A stretch of 8,502 bases of DNA from DATLZB01 sp035574175 (GCA_035574175.1 DATLZB010000162.1:1-8502), one strand, 5' to 3'; counted from the stretch's first letter, positions 1-6,945 are shown. Notes: generated from the sequence alone by a model not told the origin. Made by a program: numbers and translations.

Positions 1-1
1 C

Positions 2-2293
2 CGCCGCACCAGCTTGGAAGCCAGCCTCGCCGAGCGCCGCGACCAGGCCCAAGCGATTGGCCGCCAACTCGGCGCTCTGCGCACGCAGATACGGGAGGTG
101 GCCGGGCGTGCACCCGATGCCATGAAGCTTGCCGCGCTGCAAAGCGCAAGCGAGCGCCTTGCTGCCGCCCTCGAAGAGGCGGAGCGCTCGGTTGCCGCGG
201 CGGAGGAGCGGCTCAACGACGCCGCGCTTCGCGCCCAGGCTAAACGTGAGGCCTTGCGGCAAACGAGCCTGGAGGACCGCGCGCTGGAGACCGAGCTTGC
301 CACGCTCGCAGCGCTGGTACAGAGCCCGTCCGGAGAAACCTTCCAACCGATCCTCGATACGCTGACGGTGGCACCGGGCTACGAGGCGGCCCTCGCCGCC
401 GCGCTGGGCGATGATCTCGATGCACCGCTCGCGCCCGATGCGCCGGTACACTGGCGCCATGTCGATCCGCTGCCCGACGACGCCGGCCTGCCGGAAGGCG
501 CCGAGCCTTTGCTCGGTAGGGTAAGCGGCCCGCGCGAACTCACCCGCCGCTTGCGCCAGACGGGCGTGGTCGACGCCGCAGCGGGGCCTCTCTTGCAGCG
601 GGCTCTCAAGCCCGGCCAGCGCCTCGTCAGCCGCCGGGGCGACCTGTGGCGGTGGGACGGATTTGTCGCCGCCGCCGAAGCGCCGACGCCCGCCGCCCAG
701 CGCCTCGCCGCACGCAACCGCCTGCGCGAACTCTACGCCTTGCGCGCGTACTCGCGACAGTCGGCGGAGGCTGCCGTCAACGAGGACGTGGCGGCCCAGG
801 ACGCACTGCGCCAAGCCGAGACCGAGCTGGCGCGGGCGCGTCGTGAAGTCAAAGAGGCGCAGAGCCGACTCGCCCAAACCCAGCAAGAGCTGGCCGCGGT
901 CGAGCGCACCGCACGCGAGACCGAAAGCCGCCTGGCGGCTCTTCGCGAGGCCGAGGCGCGCGCCGAGCAGAGTTTGGCTGACGCCGAAGCCCGCATCCAG
1001 GAGATCGAGCTGGCGCTTGCCGAGGTTCCTGCCGACACCGGTCTTGAAGGCGATCTGGCCACGGCCCAGGCCCATGCCAGGGAGGCGCGTGCTCGCGTTC
1101 TCGAGGCAGGATCCCATGCGGCAGGACTCGCACGAGAGCGCAAGCTCCGCATCGAACGTCTCTCGGCCTGCGAGTCCGAGCTGCAGCGCTGGCAGGCCCG
1201 CCGTGCCGGCGCCAGCCAGCAGATGGCCACGCTCCAAGCCCGTCTCTGCGAGGCCGAGGCCGAGCTTGCTCAATTGGCTGAACTACCAGCCCACATTGAG
1301 TCTCAGCGCCAGAGGCTGCTCAGCGCACTTGCCCTTGCCGAGCAGGAGCGCTCCGACGCGGCCGACCGTCTCGCCATCGCGGAAAGCGATGTCAAGGCGG
1401 CAGCTCAGGCTCTGCGCACCGCCCAGGGCGAAGTCGCCGCCGAGCGCGAGGGCCGGGCCCGCATGGAAGCCCGGCTTGAAGCGGCACGCACGCGCCGCAG
1501 CGAAGAAGCCCGCCGGATTGGTGACACGCTGGGCATCACCCCCGAAGGCTGCCTCCAGCTCGCCGGAATGGCGCCCGGCAGCCGGCTGCCCTCTTTGCCC
1601 GACTGCGAGAGCCAGCTCCAGCGCCTCAAGGCCGATCGAGAGCGCCTCGGCGGCGTCAACCTGCAGGCGGATGAGGAATTGCAGACGCTTTCCGCGCAAT
1701 ATCAATCGATGCAGCAGGAGCGTGCCGACGTCGAGGAGGCGATCGTCAAGCTGCGCGCCGCCATCGCCCAGCTCAACCGCGAGAGTAAGAAGCGGCTAGA
1801 CGACGCCTTCAACAGCGTGGATGCGCACTTCCGCACCCTGTTCACCACCCTTTTCGGCGGCGGCGAGGCGCGCCTTGAGATGATCGAGGGCGAGGACCCG
1901 CTGGAGGGTGGGCTCGAGATCATCGCCAAGCCGCCCGGCAAGAAGCCGGCTACCCTCTCGCTCCTGTCGGGCGGCGAACAGGCCCTCACCGCGCTGTCGC
2001 TCATCTTCGCGGTGTTCCTCACCAACCCCTCGCCCATCTGCGTGCTCGACGAGGTGGACGCACCCCTCGATGACGCCAACGTGGACCGCTTCTGCACGCT
2101 GATGGAGAAGATGGCGGAGGAGACCGACACGCGCTTCCTCGTCATCACCCACCACCCGATGACCATGGCGCGCATGCATCGCCTGTTCGGCGTGACCATG
2201 GCCGAGAAGGGCGTGAGCCAGCTCGTGTCGGTGGATTTGGCTACCGCCGAGCGCATCATCGACAACGGGCCGCGGGCGGCGGCCAGCGCCTGA
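2..2293 (+). CDS. smc: Chromosome segregation protein SMC, C-terminal part (5' truncated by window)
   Basis: SMC is the ATPase of the condensin-like complex, working with ScpA and ScpB to organise and separate chromosomes. The reading frame is open from the left edge, so the N-terminal head (Walker A) and first coiled coil, roughly 400 residues, lie outside. Counting from the TTG at 14, residues 1-100 are Ala/Glu/Arg-rich coiled coil. About 105-220 form a compact hinge (from PILDTLTVAPGYEAALAAAL to the WDGFVAA region), and about 230-600 are the returning coiled coil. The C-terminal head has the ABC signature LSGGEQ at 651-656, Walker B CVLDEVD with D679/E680, D-loop residues PLDDAN, and the switch histidine in VITHH (H713). 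All catalytic residues expected in this half are intact. The stop is TGA at 2291, only 21 bp from the convergent SDR stop, with no obvious terminator between them. The true start cannot be seen; TTG at 14 is internal. Confidence 0.97.
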   Translation, partial: RRTSLEASLAERRDQAQAIGRQLGALRTQIREVAGRAPDAMKLAALQSASERLAAALEEAERSVAAAEERLNDAALRAQAKREALRQTSLEDRALETELATLAALVQSPSGETFQPILDTLTVAPGYEAALAAALGDDLDAPLAPDAPVHWRHVDPLPDDAGLPEGAEPLLGRVSGPRELTRRLRQTGVVDAAAGPLLQRALKPGQRLVSRRGDLWRWDGFVAAAEAPTPAAQRLAARNRLRELYALRAYSRQSAEAAVNEDVAAQDALRQAETELARARREVKEAQSRLAQTQQELAAVERTARETESRLAALREAEARAEQSLADAEARIQEIELALAEVPADTGLEGDLATAQAHAREARARVLEAGSHAAGLARERKLRIERLSACESELQRWQARRAGASQQMATLQARLCEAEAELAQLAELPAHIESQRQRLLSALALAEQERSDAADRLAIAESDVKAAAQALRTAQGEVAAEREGRARMEARLEAARTRRSEEARRIGDTLGITPEGCLQLAGMAPGSRLPSLPDCESQLQRLKADRERLGGVNLQADEELQTLSAQYQSMQQERADVEEAIVKLRAAIAQLNRESKKRLDDAFNSVDAHFRTLFTTLFGGGEARLEMIEGEDPLEGGLEIIAKPPGKKPATLSLLSGGEQALTALSLIFAVFLTNPSPICVLDEVDAPLDDANVDRFCTLMEKMAEETDTRFLVITHHPMTMARMHRLFGVTMAEKGVSQLVSVDLATAERIIDNGPRAAASA

Positions 2294-2314
2294 TGCCTTT
2301 CGCCGAAGCTTGCC

Positions 2315-3142
2315 TCAAAGCCGGTAGGCCTTGCGAAAGATGTACTCAAAGCCGCGCGCGGGCAGAAAGGTCTTGAGCCGCACCGCCACCACCTCCACCG
2401 GCGTGCCGATCACATAGCGCGGGGCAAGCCGCCCCCGCTGCAGCAAACGCTCCACCGCGCGCGCAACCACCTCGGGCGGGCGCGCCTTTTTCACAAGCTC
2501 GCTGTAGAGGTCGACGGTGCTGCGGAAGGGAGCATGGTAGGGTGAGTGCGCGTTGGCGTTCCGTGCCGTGATCTGGTTGTCGGCGATGGCCGTGCTGACG
2601 TCGCCGGGATGGAGGACGGTCGCCTGAACGCCGAAAGGTTTGATCTCCGCCCGCAGCGCCTGCACGAGCCCGTCGAGCGCGAACTTGGTGGCGCTGTAGT
2701 GGCCGATGAAGGGAAGCCCGATCAGCCCGCCGATAGAGCCGATGACGACGATCTTGCCCGACCGCTGCTGCCGCATGGTCGCAAGCACGGCGCGGATGGC
2801 GCGCACGGTGCCGAAGTAGTTGGTCTCGAACTGTTGCTTGGCCTCCTGGATGGTGACGTCCTCGAGCGCCCCGGCCAGGCTCATGCCGGCGCAATGGACG
2901 AGTGCGTCGATGCGGCCCTCGCGCTCCACCACCGTCTTGACCGCGGCGGCCAGCGAGTCTTCCTGGGTGACATCGGCCGACAAATGGAACCAGACCTCGG
3001 AGGGGCACGCCCTGCGGCTGCACCCGTACACGGTGAAGCTGCGCCGGCCGAGCCGCTCGCAGCAGGCCCTGCCAATGCCGGAGGAACTGCCGGTCACAAG
3101 CAACACCGGCTTTGGCCGCAGATCGCGTGCGCCGGACTTCAT
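2315..3142 (-). CDS. SDR-family NAD(P)-dependent oxidoreductase (ketoreductase)
   Basis: 275 aa, a classical short-chain dehydrogenase/reductase with a single Rossmann domain. Visible motifs are the dinucleotide-binding TGSSSGIG at 17-24, HCAG at 83-86 (usually NNAG), N108 in TNYFG, catalytic S136 in GSIGG, and Y149/K153 in YSATK, followed by HPGDVST. Arg residues at 43-44 after the second beta strand suggest NADPH rather than NADH (inference). The C-terminal tail ending FRKAYRL resembles SDRs of the 17-beta-hydroxysteroid/3-ketosphinganine reductase-like group. There is no signal peptide. ATG at 3142 is a good start because the Rossmann strand begins 12 residues later; the ribosome-binding site (GGAA) is weak. 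It lies 80 bp downstream of the oxoamine synthase on the same strand, so co-transcription is likely and the natural substrate would be that enzyme's 3-keto product. The family is certain; the substrate is inferred from context only. Confidence 0.93.
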   Translation of the reverse strand: MKSGARDLRPKPVLLVTGSSSGIGRACCERLGRRSFTVYGCSRRACPSEVWFHLSADVTQEDSLAAAVKTVVEREGRIDALVHCAGMSLAGALEDVTIQEAKQQFETNYFGTVRAIRAVLATMRQQRSGKIVVIGSIGGLIGLPFIGHYSATKFALDGLVQALRAEIKPFGVQATVLHPGDVSTAIADNQITARNANAHSPYHAPFRSTVDLYSELVKKARPPEVVARAVERLLQRGRLAPRYVIGTPVEVVAVRLKTFLPARGFEYIFRKAYRL

Positions 3143-3222
3143 GTGAGCATTTCCACGGGCGTGCTACGCCGGTGATGTTGGCTGTCAGCCCCCCGCTAAC
3201 GCGCGCCCTCCGGCATACGGGC

Positions 3223-4515
3223 TCAGCATTGGGCGAGTTCCTCCCGCGTGACGGCGATCGCGCGCTCGATCTCCTCGCTCGTGTGCTCGGACGTCAAGAA
3301 GAACCTGAGCCGGCCCGCCTTCATGGGCACGCCAGGGTAGACGATCAGCGAGGGGTTGAGACCGCGGCCGAACACCCTGTGCCAGAGCTGGATCGAGCGA
3401 ATGACGTTGCCGGCGATCACCGGCAGCATGCCGTAGCCCCTGCTGTTGCCGGTGTCGAGCCCTGCCGCCCGCGCCGCCTGCAAAAACAGCGCGCCGTTGG
3501 CATGGAGCCGCGCTACCCTCTCCGGCTCGGCCCTGATCAGTCGGAGCCCCGCCAACGCGGCGGCGGTCATCATCGGCAGCAGGCCGACAGAGAACACGAA
3601 ACCCGGCGCTGTATGCTTCAAAAGGTCGATCAGCGGTCTTTCGCCGGCGATGTAGCCGCCACAAGAGGCCAGCGTCTTGCTGAGCGTACCCATCCAAATA
3701 TCGACCTTGCGAGGATCGACGCCGCAGTGCTCGGCGATACCGCGGCCGGTCTTGCCGAGCACGCCAAGGCCATGGGCGTCATCGACCATGAGCCACGCGC
3801 CATAGCGCTCCTTGATCTCGATGACCCGCTTAAGATCGGGCAGATCGCCCTCGGTGGAATAAAGACCCTCGACGACGACGAGAACGTTGCGATAGGAGGA
3901 ACGGTGCTCCCGCAAGATCGCTTCGAGTTCGTCGAAATCGTTGTGGCGGAAGCTACGCGCCGCTGCACGCGACAGACGGATGCCGATCACCGCGCTGTTG
4001 TGGACGAACTCGTCGTGAACGATGAGGTCGTCTTCGCTCATGATCGTGCCGATGGTGGACACGTTGGCGGCATGACCGCTGACGAACAGGATGGCGTCTT
4101 CGACGCCGAGGAAGTCGGCAATCTCCGCTTCGAGCTCGCGATGCAGCGGCGTCTCGCCGGCCACCATGCGGCTCGCTGATACGCAGGTGCCGTACCGGTC
4201 AATGGCCGCCTTCGCCGCCTCCCACAACTGCGGGCTCCTGTTCAGGCCCAAATAATCGCACCAGGCGAAGTTGAGATAGGAGCGGCCCTCGATCGTCGTG
4301 GTGGAACCGGAGGCTCCTTCGATGCAACGGAAGAAGGGCGTCTTTATGCCGAGCATGCGGCCGACGCCCTCGTACTTCTGGATCGATTTGGCGGCAGGCA
4401 GGTCCGAGAAACTGGGCTTCGGATAGAGAACCGTCGCACCGCCCGCCGCGGTTTTCCTCGGCCCGAGCCTTTCGACGACCGCACTTATCCGCTTGTTCCA
4501 GGATACTCCCGTCAC
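3223..4515 (-). CDS. PLP-dependent alpha-oxoamine synthase (BioF/KBL/serine palmitoyltransferase-like)
   Basis: 430 aa, fold-type I PLP enzyme of the alpha-oxoamine synthase family, which condenses an amino acid with an acyl thioester and releases CO2. Residues counted from the GTG: entry motif GIKTPFFRCIEG near 56-67, NFAWCDYLGL near 82-91, RYGTCVSASRMVAGETPLH (107-125), cofactor-stacking His172 in HDEFVHNS, D245 and H248 in VDDAHGLGVLG, Schiff-base Lys280 in GTLSKTLASCGGY, and Arg in GRLRFFLTSEHT for the substrate carboxylate. Wording across these motifs resembles the oxoamine-synthase domains attached to polyketide synthases more than BioF or HemA. I chose GTG at 4515 because AAAGGAGA sits 8 nt upstream. 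A TTG at 4560 extends the frame but has no ribosome-binding site and lies inside a strong hairpin. Length fits the family plus about 50 extra N-terminal residues. Product possibilities are a sphingoid-like base, an amino ketone, or another lipid or signal; the amino-acid and acyl substrates cannot be read from sequence. The SDR follows 80 bp downstream. Confidence 0.92.
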   Translation of the reverse strand: MTGVSWNKRISAVVERLGPRKTAAGGATVLYPKPSFSDLPAAKSIQKYEGVGRMLGIKTPFFRCIEGASGSTTTIEGRSYLNFAWCDYLGLNRSPQLWEAAKAAIDRYGTCVSASRMVAGETPLHRELEAEIADFLGVEDAILFVSGHAANVSTIGTIMSEDDLIVHDEFVHNSAVIGIRLSRAAARSFRHNDFDELEAILREHRSSYRNVLVVVEGLYSTEGDLPDLKRVIEIKERYGAWLMVDDAHGLGVLGKTGRGIAEHCGVDPRKVDIWMGTLSKTLASCGGYIAGERPLIDLLKHTAPGFVFSVGLLPMMTAAALAGLRLIRAEPERVARLHANGALFLQAARAAGLDTGNSRGYGMLPVIAGNVIRSIQLWHRVFGRGLNPSLIVYPGVPMKAGRLRFFLTSEHTSEEIERAIAVTREELAQC

Positions 4516-4549
4516 CGCCAGCGTCTCCTTTGATTGCGTGCTCGACCAT

Positions 4550-4578
4550 GTCGGCGCCAACGCATTTAACGCGCCGAC
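4550..4578 (-). promoter_or_regulatory. Perfect 8-bp inverted repeat in the oxoamine-synthase leader
   Basis: GTCGGCGC (4550-4557) and GCGCCGAC (4571-4578) are exact reverse complements separated by 13 nt. In minus-strand RNA this would be a very stable GC hairpin ending about 20 nt before the AAAGGAGA ribosome-binding site of the synthase. It could be an operator for a dimeric regulator or an mRNA leader hairpin. It also argues against translation starting at the TTG at 4560. The repeat is seen directly; its function is inferred. Confidence 0.5.
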
Positions 4579-4629
4579 GCTACAAACAGTTCGAAGTTAG
4601 TGCGCCTACGAACGGTCAGCATTTGTCCC

Positions 4630-4657
4630 ATTAGACACCATAACGCGGGCGTGCCAA
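4630..4657 (-). promoter_or_regulatory. Candidate sigma70-type promoter for the oxoamine synthase/SDR pair
   Basis: Read on the minus strand, TTGGCA (4657-4652) is followed after 16 nt by TCTAAT (4635-4630), a fair match to a -35/-10 pair in a locally AT-richer stretch. Transcription would start near 4622 and give a leader of about 107 nt before the GTG at 4515, containing the hairpin at 4550-4578. The match is by eye only and short motifs arise by chance. Its position in the one sizeable gap of the minus-strand cluster supports it modestly. Confidence 0.3.
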
Positions 4658-4699
4658 GCAAGGGCATCCGGAAAGTCGAGTTAAGGGTGAGCGAACACC

Positions 4700-4774
4700 G
4701 CTCTCCCCATACAACCCCCGGTCGCGGCAAACCCTACTGGGGAAAGTACCGATCACAAGTTGTATGGGTTGAGC
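4700..4774 (-). repeat. Long imperfect inverted repeat / structured element after the exonuclease gene
   Basis: The arms 4700-4715 and 4759-4774 pair at 14 of 16 positions. They include a perfect 10-bp core, CCCATACAAC (4706-4715) against GTTGTATGGG (4759-4768), separated by 43 nt. Inside, CGGT (4719-4722) can pair with ACCG (4748-4751), and a small CCC-TACT-GGG hairpin (4732-4741) could cap the structure. On the minus strand it begins 4 nt after the exonuclease stop. It may act as a rho-independent-like or 3'-end-protecting structure, although no T-run follows it. It could equally be a regulatory element upstream of the oxoamine synthase, or a small repeat element. A competing 5-bp hairpin, GAGCG/CGCTC (4689-4703), overlaps its base. 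Confidence 0.5.
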
Positions 4775-4777
4775 TCC

Positions 4778-5293
4778 TCACAACGCGATCTTGAGCCCCA
4801 TCTTCTTCATCTCGAGCAGCGCCTCGGCGTTACCCAAAGCATCCTCGAGCGGATTGTGGGTGGGCGCGGTCTTCCTCAAGTGCTTGAAGTTCTGGAACGT
4901 GTCCTTGACCATGCCCTTGTAAAGCGAGCCGAGGTTGGTGCTGGTATGGCCGAACGGGTTGCTGCCCGTAAAGTGCCAGAAGTACCAGCTCATGAAGCTC
5001 CAATCGTAGCCGCTGTTGTCGCTGATGAAGAACACCCGGCCCCTGGTGTGGTCCTTCAGCCAGCGTGCGAAGCGCTCCATCACCCGCTTGGGTTCCTCGA
5101 AGGCGAGCGTTTCCTCGCGGGTGAACCCGGTGACCGCCAGCGCCTCCGGCACCCAGCGATCGGAGATCGGTCGCAGCCGGGCATGGAAGACTTCATCGAG
5201 ACCTTCCCTGACCAGCACGGCGCCGAAGCAGACCATGCTGTAGTCGCCGGGAATGGGCCCGTCGGATTCCACATCGACCATAACGTATGCCAT
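4778..5293 (-). CDS. DEDDh-family 3'-5' exonuclease (DnaQ-like domain)
   Basis: 171 aa, a stand-alone RNase-H-fold exonuclease domain of the DnaQ-like superfamily, using two metal ions to remove nucleotides from 3' ends of DNA or RNA. ExoI is D7/E9 in VDVESDG. ExoII is D97 in GYDWSFMSWYFW. ExoIII is H146 and D151 in THNPLEDA, the H-x4-D spacing of the DEDDh subgroup, so all catalytic residues are present. The protein is nearly all catalytic domain, with no extra binding domain, unlike polymerase epsilon subunits that carry a polymerase-binding tail. ATG at 5293 has GAGG 7 nt upstream. It lies 45 bp downstream of pirin on the same strand and probably shares its transcript. The substrate is unknown: oligoribonuclease-like, DNA repair, or tRNA/RNA trimming are all possible. 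Confidence 0.88.
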   Translation of the reverse strand: MAYVMVDVESDGPIPGDYSMVCFGAVLVREGLDEVFHARLRPISDRWVPEALAVTGFTREETLAFEEPKRVMERFARWLKDHTRGRVFFISDNSGYDWSFMSWYFWHFTGSNPFGHTSTNLGSLYKGMVKDTFQNFKHLRKTAPTHNPLEDALGNAEALLEMKKMGLKIAL

Positions 5294-5338
5294 GGGCGTT
5301 CCTCGACCGTTGGCGCGCCGCGCCGCGGCCTTAAGCCT

Positions 5339-6244
5339 CTAGGGTCGGATGAACGTGCCGTCCCTGAGCTCGGCCAGCGCCTGTTGCAGCTCGGCAGGCG
5401 TGTTCATCACGATCGGACCATACCAGGCGACCGGCTCCTTGATCGGGTTGCCGGAGACCAGCAAGAAGCGGATGCCTTCCTCGCCCGCCTGCACCGTCAC
5501 CTCATCGCCACGGTCGAACAGCACCAGGCAGCGGTTGCCGATGCGCTCGCGCGTGATCACTTCGGTGCCGCCGACCGCCCGCTCGGTGAGCACGCCAAAC
5601 GGCGCCGAGGCGTGGCCGAAGGTTCCGGACCCTTCGAACACGTAGGCGAAGGCATGGCGCTCCACCTCGACAGCCAGCGTTTTGCGTCTCCGAGGCGCAA
5701 TGGATACGTCGAGGTACCGCAGGTCGGCGGCCACGCCCTCGACCGGGCCGCGACGACCCCAGAGTTCGCCGCAGATGACCCGCGTGCGCGTGCCATCATC
5801 GTCGATGATCTCGGGAATCTCCGCAGCCTTGATGTCCTGATAGCGCGGGGCCGTCATCTTGAGCGAAGAGGGCAGATTGGCCCACAGCTGAAAGCCGTGC
5901 ATGCGACCGCCTGCATCGCCCTCCGGCATTTCCTGATGCAGGATGCCGCGGCCGGCGGTCATCCATTGGACGTCGCCCGCACCGAGCGACCCGTGGTTGC
6001 CGAGGCTGTCGCGATGCTCAACCGAGCCGGCGAGCACATAGGTGATGGTCTCGATGCCGCGGTGCGGATGCCAAGGAAAGCCGGCCCGATAGTCCTCGGG
6101 GCGGTCGTTGCGGAAGTCGTCGAGGAGGAGGAAGGGGTCGAAATCGCGCGTGTCTCCAAAGCCGAAGGCGCGATTGAGGCGCACGCCTGCGCCTTCGAGG
6201 GTGGGCTTGGCGACGGTGACACGCCTGACCGGGCGGATGGACAT
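5339..6244 (-). CDS. Pirin family protein (cupin; possible quercetinase)
   Basis: 301 aa from ATG at 6244, the usual pirin length, with two cupin barrels. Pirins bind one metal ion in the N-terminal cupin; several bacterial members have quercetin 2,3-dioxygenase activity and others act as redox-linked regulators. The four ligands are visible: H59 and H61 in WHPHRGIETITYV, and H103 and E105 in GRGILHQE. The C-terminal pirin domain (SGNPIKEPVAWYGPIVMNT) is complete. I chose 6244 because the family N-terminus (MSIRPVRRV) begins there, with AAAGAG 9 nt upstream. A longer frame from ATG at 6319 would overlap the upstream stop as ATGA, but it has no ribosome-binding site and adds 25 residues unlike pirin, partly translated from a tandem duplication. 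It lies between the reductase and the exonuclease. The context suggests a role in handling quinones, flavonoids or electrophiles; that is inference. Confidence 0.93.
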   Translation of the reverse strand: MSIRPVRRVTVAKPTLEGAGVRLNRAFGFGDTRDFDPFLLLDDFRNDRPEDYRAGFPWHPHRGIETITYVLAGSVEHRDSLGNHGSLGAGDVQWMTAGRGILHQEMPEGDAGGRMHGFQLWANLPSSLKMTAPRYQDIKAAEIPEIIDDDGTRTRVICGELWGRRGPVEGVAADLRYLDVSIAPRRRKTLAVEVERHAFAYVFEGSGTFGHASAPFGVLTERAVGGTEVITRERIGNRCLVLFDRGDEVTVQAGEEGIRFLLVSGNPIKEPVAWYGPIVMNTPAELQQALAELRDGTFIRP

Positions 6245-6258
6245 TTGGATCACTCTTT

Positions 6259-6290
6259 CTGTACGCCTGACATCCTGTACGCCTGACATC
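6259..6290. repeat. Perfect 16-bp tandem duplication upstream of pirin
   Basis: The unit CTGTACGCCTGACATC occurs twice head to tail, 6259-6274 and 6275-6290, with no mismatch. It sits between the reductase stop (6316) and the pirin ATG (6244), 14 bp before that ATG on the minus strand. Sixteen is not a multiple of three, so gain or loss of a copy would shift any reading frame through it; this also argues against the longer pirin start at 6319. Each unit holds a TGT-N7-ACA half-dyad, so paired operator sites are a possibility, but simple slippage explains it equally well. Confidence 0.9.
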
Positions 6291-6315
6291 GGGCAGCCGC
6301 CCCTCGGGCGAAGCC

Positions 6316-6894
6316 TCATGCGGCGGCGCTGCGCGGGGCTGAGGTCGCAAATCGCGCCACGAACGCCGCGACTTGGTCGACGAAGCCTTGCAGAAAGCCG
6401 CGCAGGCTGTCGTCGGTGATTTCTCCTTTCTCGGTGACGAGGCCGGGCTTAAAGGAAACGTAGGCCTCCCCGCCCATCACCAGGGCGCCGAGGCTTGCAC
6501 CGAGGATCTGCCGCAGGTGCTGCTGCGCCAGCGCCGCGCCGAGGGCGCCGGGTGAGGTGCCGGTGATGGCCACCGGCTTGCCGACCCACGAGTTCTGGCC
6601 CCACGGACGCGCACCCCAGTCGACCGCGTTCTTGAGCGCCGTGGGGACCGAGCGGTTGTGCTCGGGCGTGACGAACAGCAGCCCATCGGCCGACGCAATC
6701 TCCCGCTTGAAGCGGAGCACGCTGGCCGGCAGATCGGCCTCGAGGTCCTGGTTATAGAGCGGCAAATCATCGATCTTCACAAACACGAAATCGAGCTTTG
6801 CCTCGCCAAGTTTGGCAAGCGCCTCGGCCAACTTCCGGTTGATTGAGTCGCGCCGGTTGCTGCCCACGATCACCGCCACCTTGAACTTCTGCAT
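6316..6894 (-). CDS. NADPH-dependent FMN reductase / quinone reductase (ChrR/YieF-like flavodoxin fold)
   Basis: 192 aa, a flavodoxin-fold reductase that uses bound FMN to pass two electrons from NAD(P)H to quinones, azo compounds, chromate or free flavin. The phosphate-binding loop GSNRRDSINRKLA is at 11-23. The isoalloxazine-contacting segment FVTPEHNRSVPTALKNAVDW begins near 74, with TPEHN at 76-80; this wording is typical of the ChrR/YieF/SsuE-like group. There is no signal peptide, so it is cytosolic. The start is ATG at 6894, with GGAGG 10 nt upstream. The C-terminus ends in a low-complexity Ala/Ser/Arg tail. It is the first gene of the minus-strand run (reductase, pirin, exonuclease) and is divergent from an HxlR regulator across 51 bp, an arrangement common for quinone-responsive reductases. 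The physiological substrate is not determinable. Confidence 0.92.
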   Translation of the reverse strand: MQKFKVAVIVGSNRRDSINRKLAEALAKLGEAKLDFVFVKIDDLPLYNQDLEADLPASVLRFKREIASADGLLFVTPEHNRSVPTALKNAVDWGARPWGQNSWVGKPVAITGTSPGALGAALAQQHLRQILGASLGALVMGGEAYVSFKPGLVTEKGEITDDSLRGFLQGFVDQVAAFVARFATSAPRSAAA

Positions 6895-6945
6895 GGGAGA
6901 GCTACCTCCAGATGCTAGTTACGGTTTGATAGCAAGGCTAGATAG
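6895..6945. promoter_or_regulatory. Divergent intergenic promoter/operator region between FMN reductase and HxlR regulator
   Basis: These 51 bp must hold the promoter signals of both divergent genes and, by analogy with other HxlR/DUF24 pairs, the regulator's binding site. The reductase ribosome-binding site GGAGG is at 6905-6909 (complement), and an AAGG (6934-6937) precedes the regulator ATG at 6946. The middle is AT-richer than its surroundings and contains short dyads such as GCTA...TAGC (6914-6933) and TAGC-AAG-GCTA (6930-6940). No strong long palindrome or convincing -35/-10 pair stands out, so the exact operator is not assigned. Confidence 0.45.

Noticed and set aside
663..1799. Second plus-strand open frame inside the SMC coiled coil
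   Set aside because: It is an Arg/Pro/Ser-rich shifted frame of SMC with no domain; the SMC frame is continuous and carries the ATPase motifs.
1702..2349. Minus-strand frame opposite the SMC ATPase head
   Set aside because: Antisense shadow of the conserved LSGGEQ/Walker B region; Ser/Arg-rich with no motif.
3158..3190. Small hairpins (GGCGT-GCT-ACGCC and GGCT-GTC-AGCC) between oxoamine synthase and SDR
   Set aside because: Stems of 4-5 bp without T-runs are expected by chance in GC-rich DNA and do not suggest termination between the genes.
3112..4179. Long plus-strand open frame opposite the oxoamine synthase and SDR start
   Set aside because: It covers a PLP enzyme with all active-site motifs on the other strand and shows no domain or ribosome-binding site of its own.
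4516..4560. TTG start at 4560 for the oxoamine synthase
   Set aside because: It has no ribosome-binding site and sits inside the 4550-4578 hairpin, while GTG at 4515 has AAAGGAGA at ideal spacing.
4600..4794. Possible small plus-strand protein (64 aa, GTG start) in the gap upstream of the oxoamine synthase
   Set aside because: No ribosome-binding site, no coding-like codon pattern, and it runs across the long inverted repeat and into the antisense of the exonuclease.
4760..6286. Very long open frame on the plus strand opposite the exonuclease and pirin
   Set aside because: It is antisense to two genes with intact catalytic motifs; its peptide is His/Arg/Asp-rich without recognisable domains, the usual mirror effect of GC-rich coding DNA.
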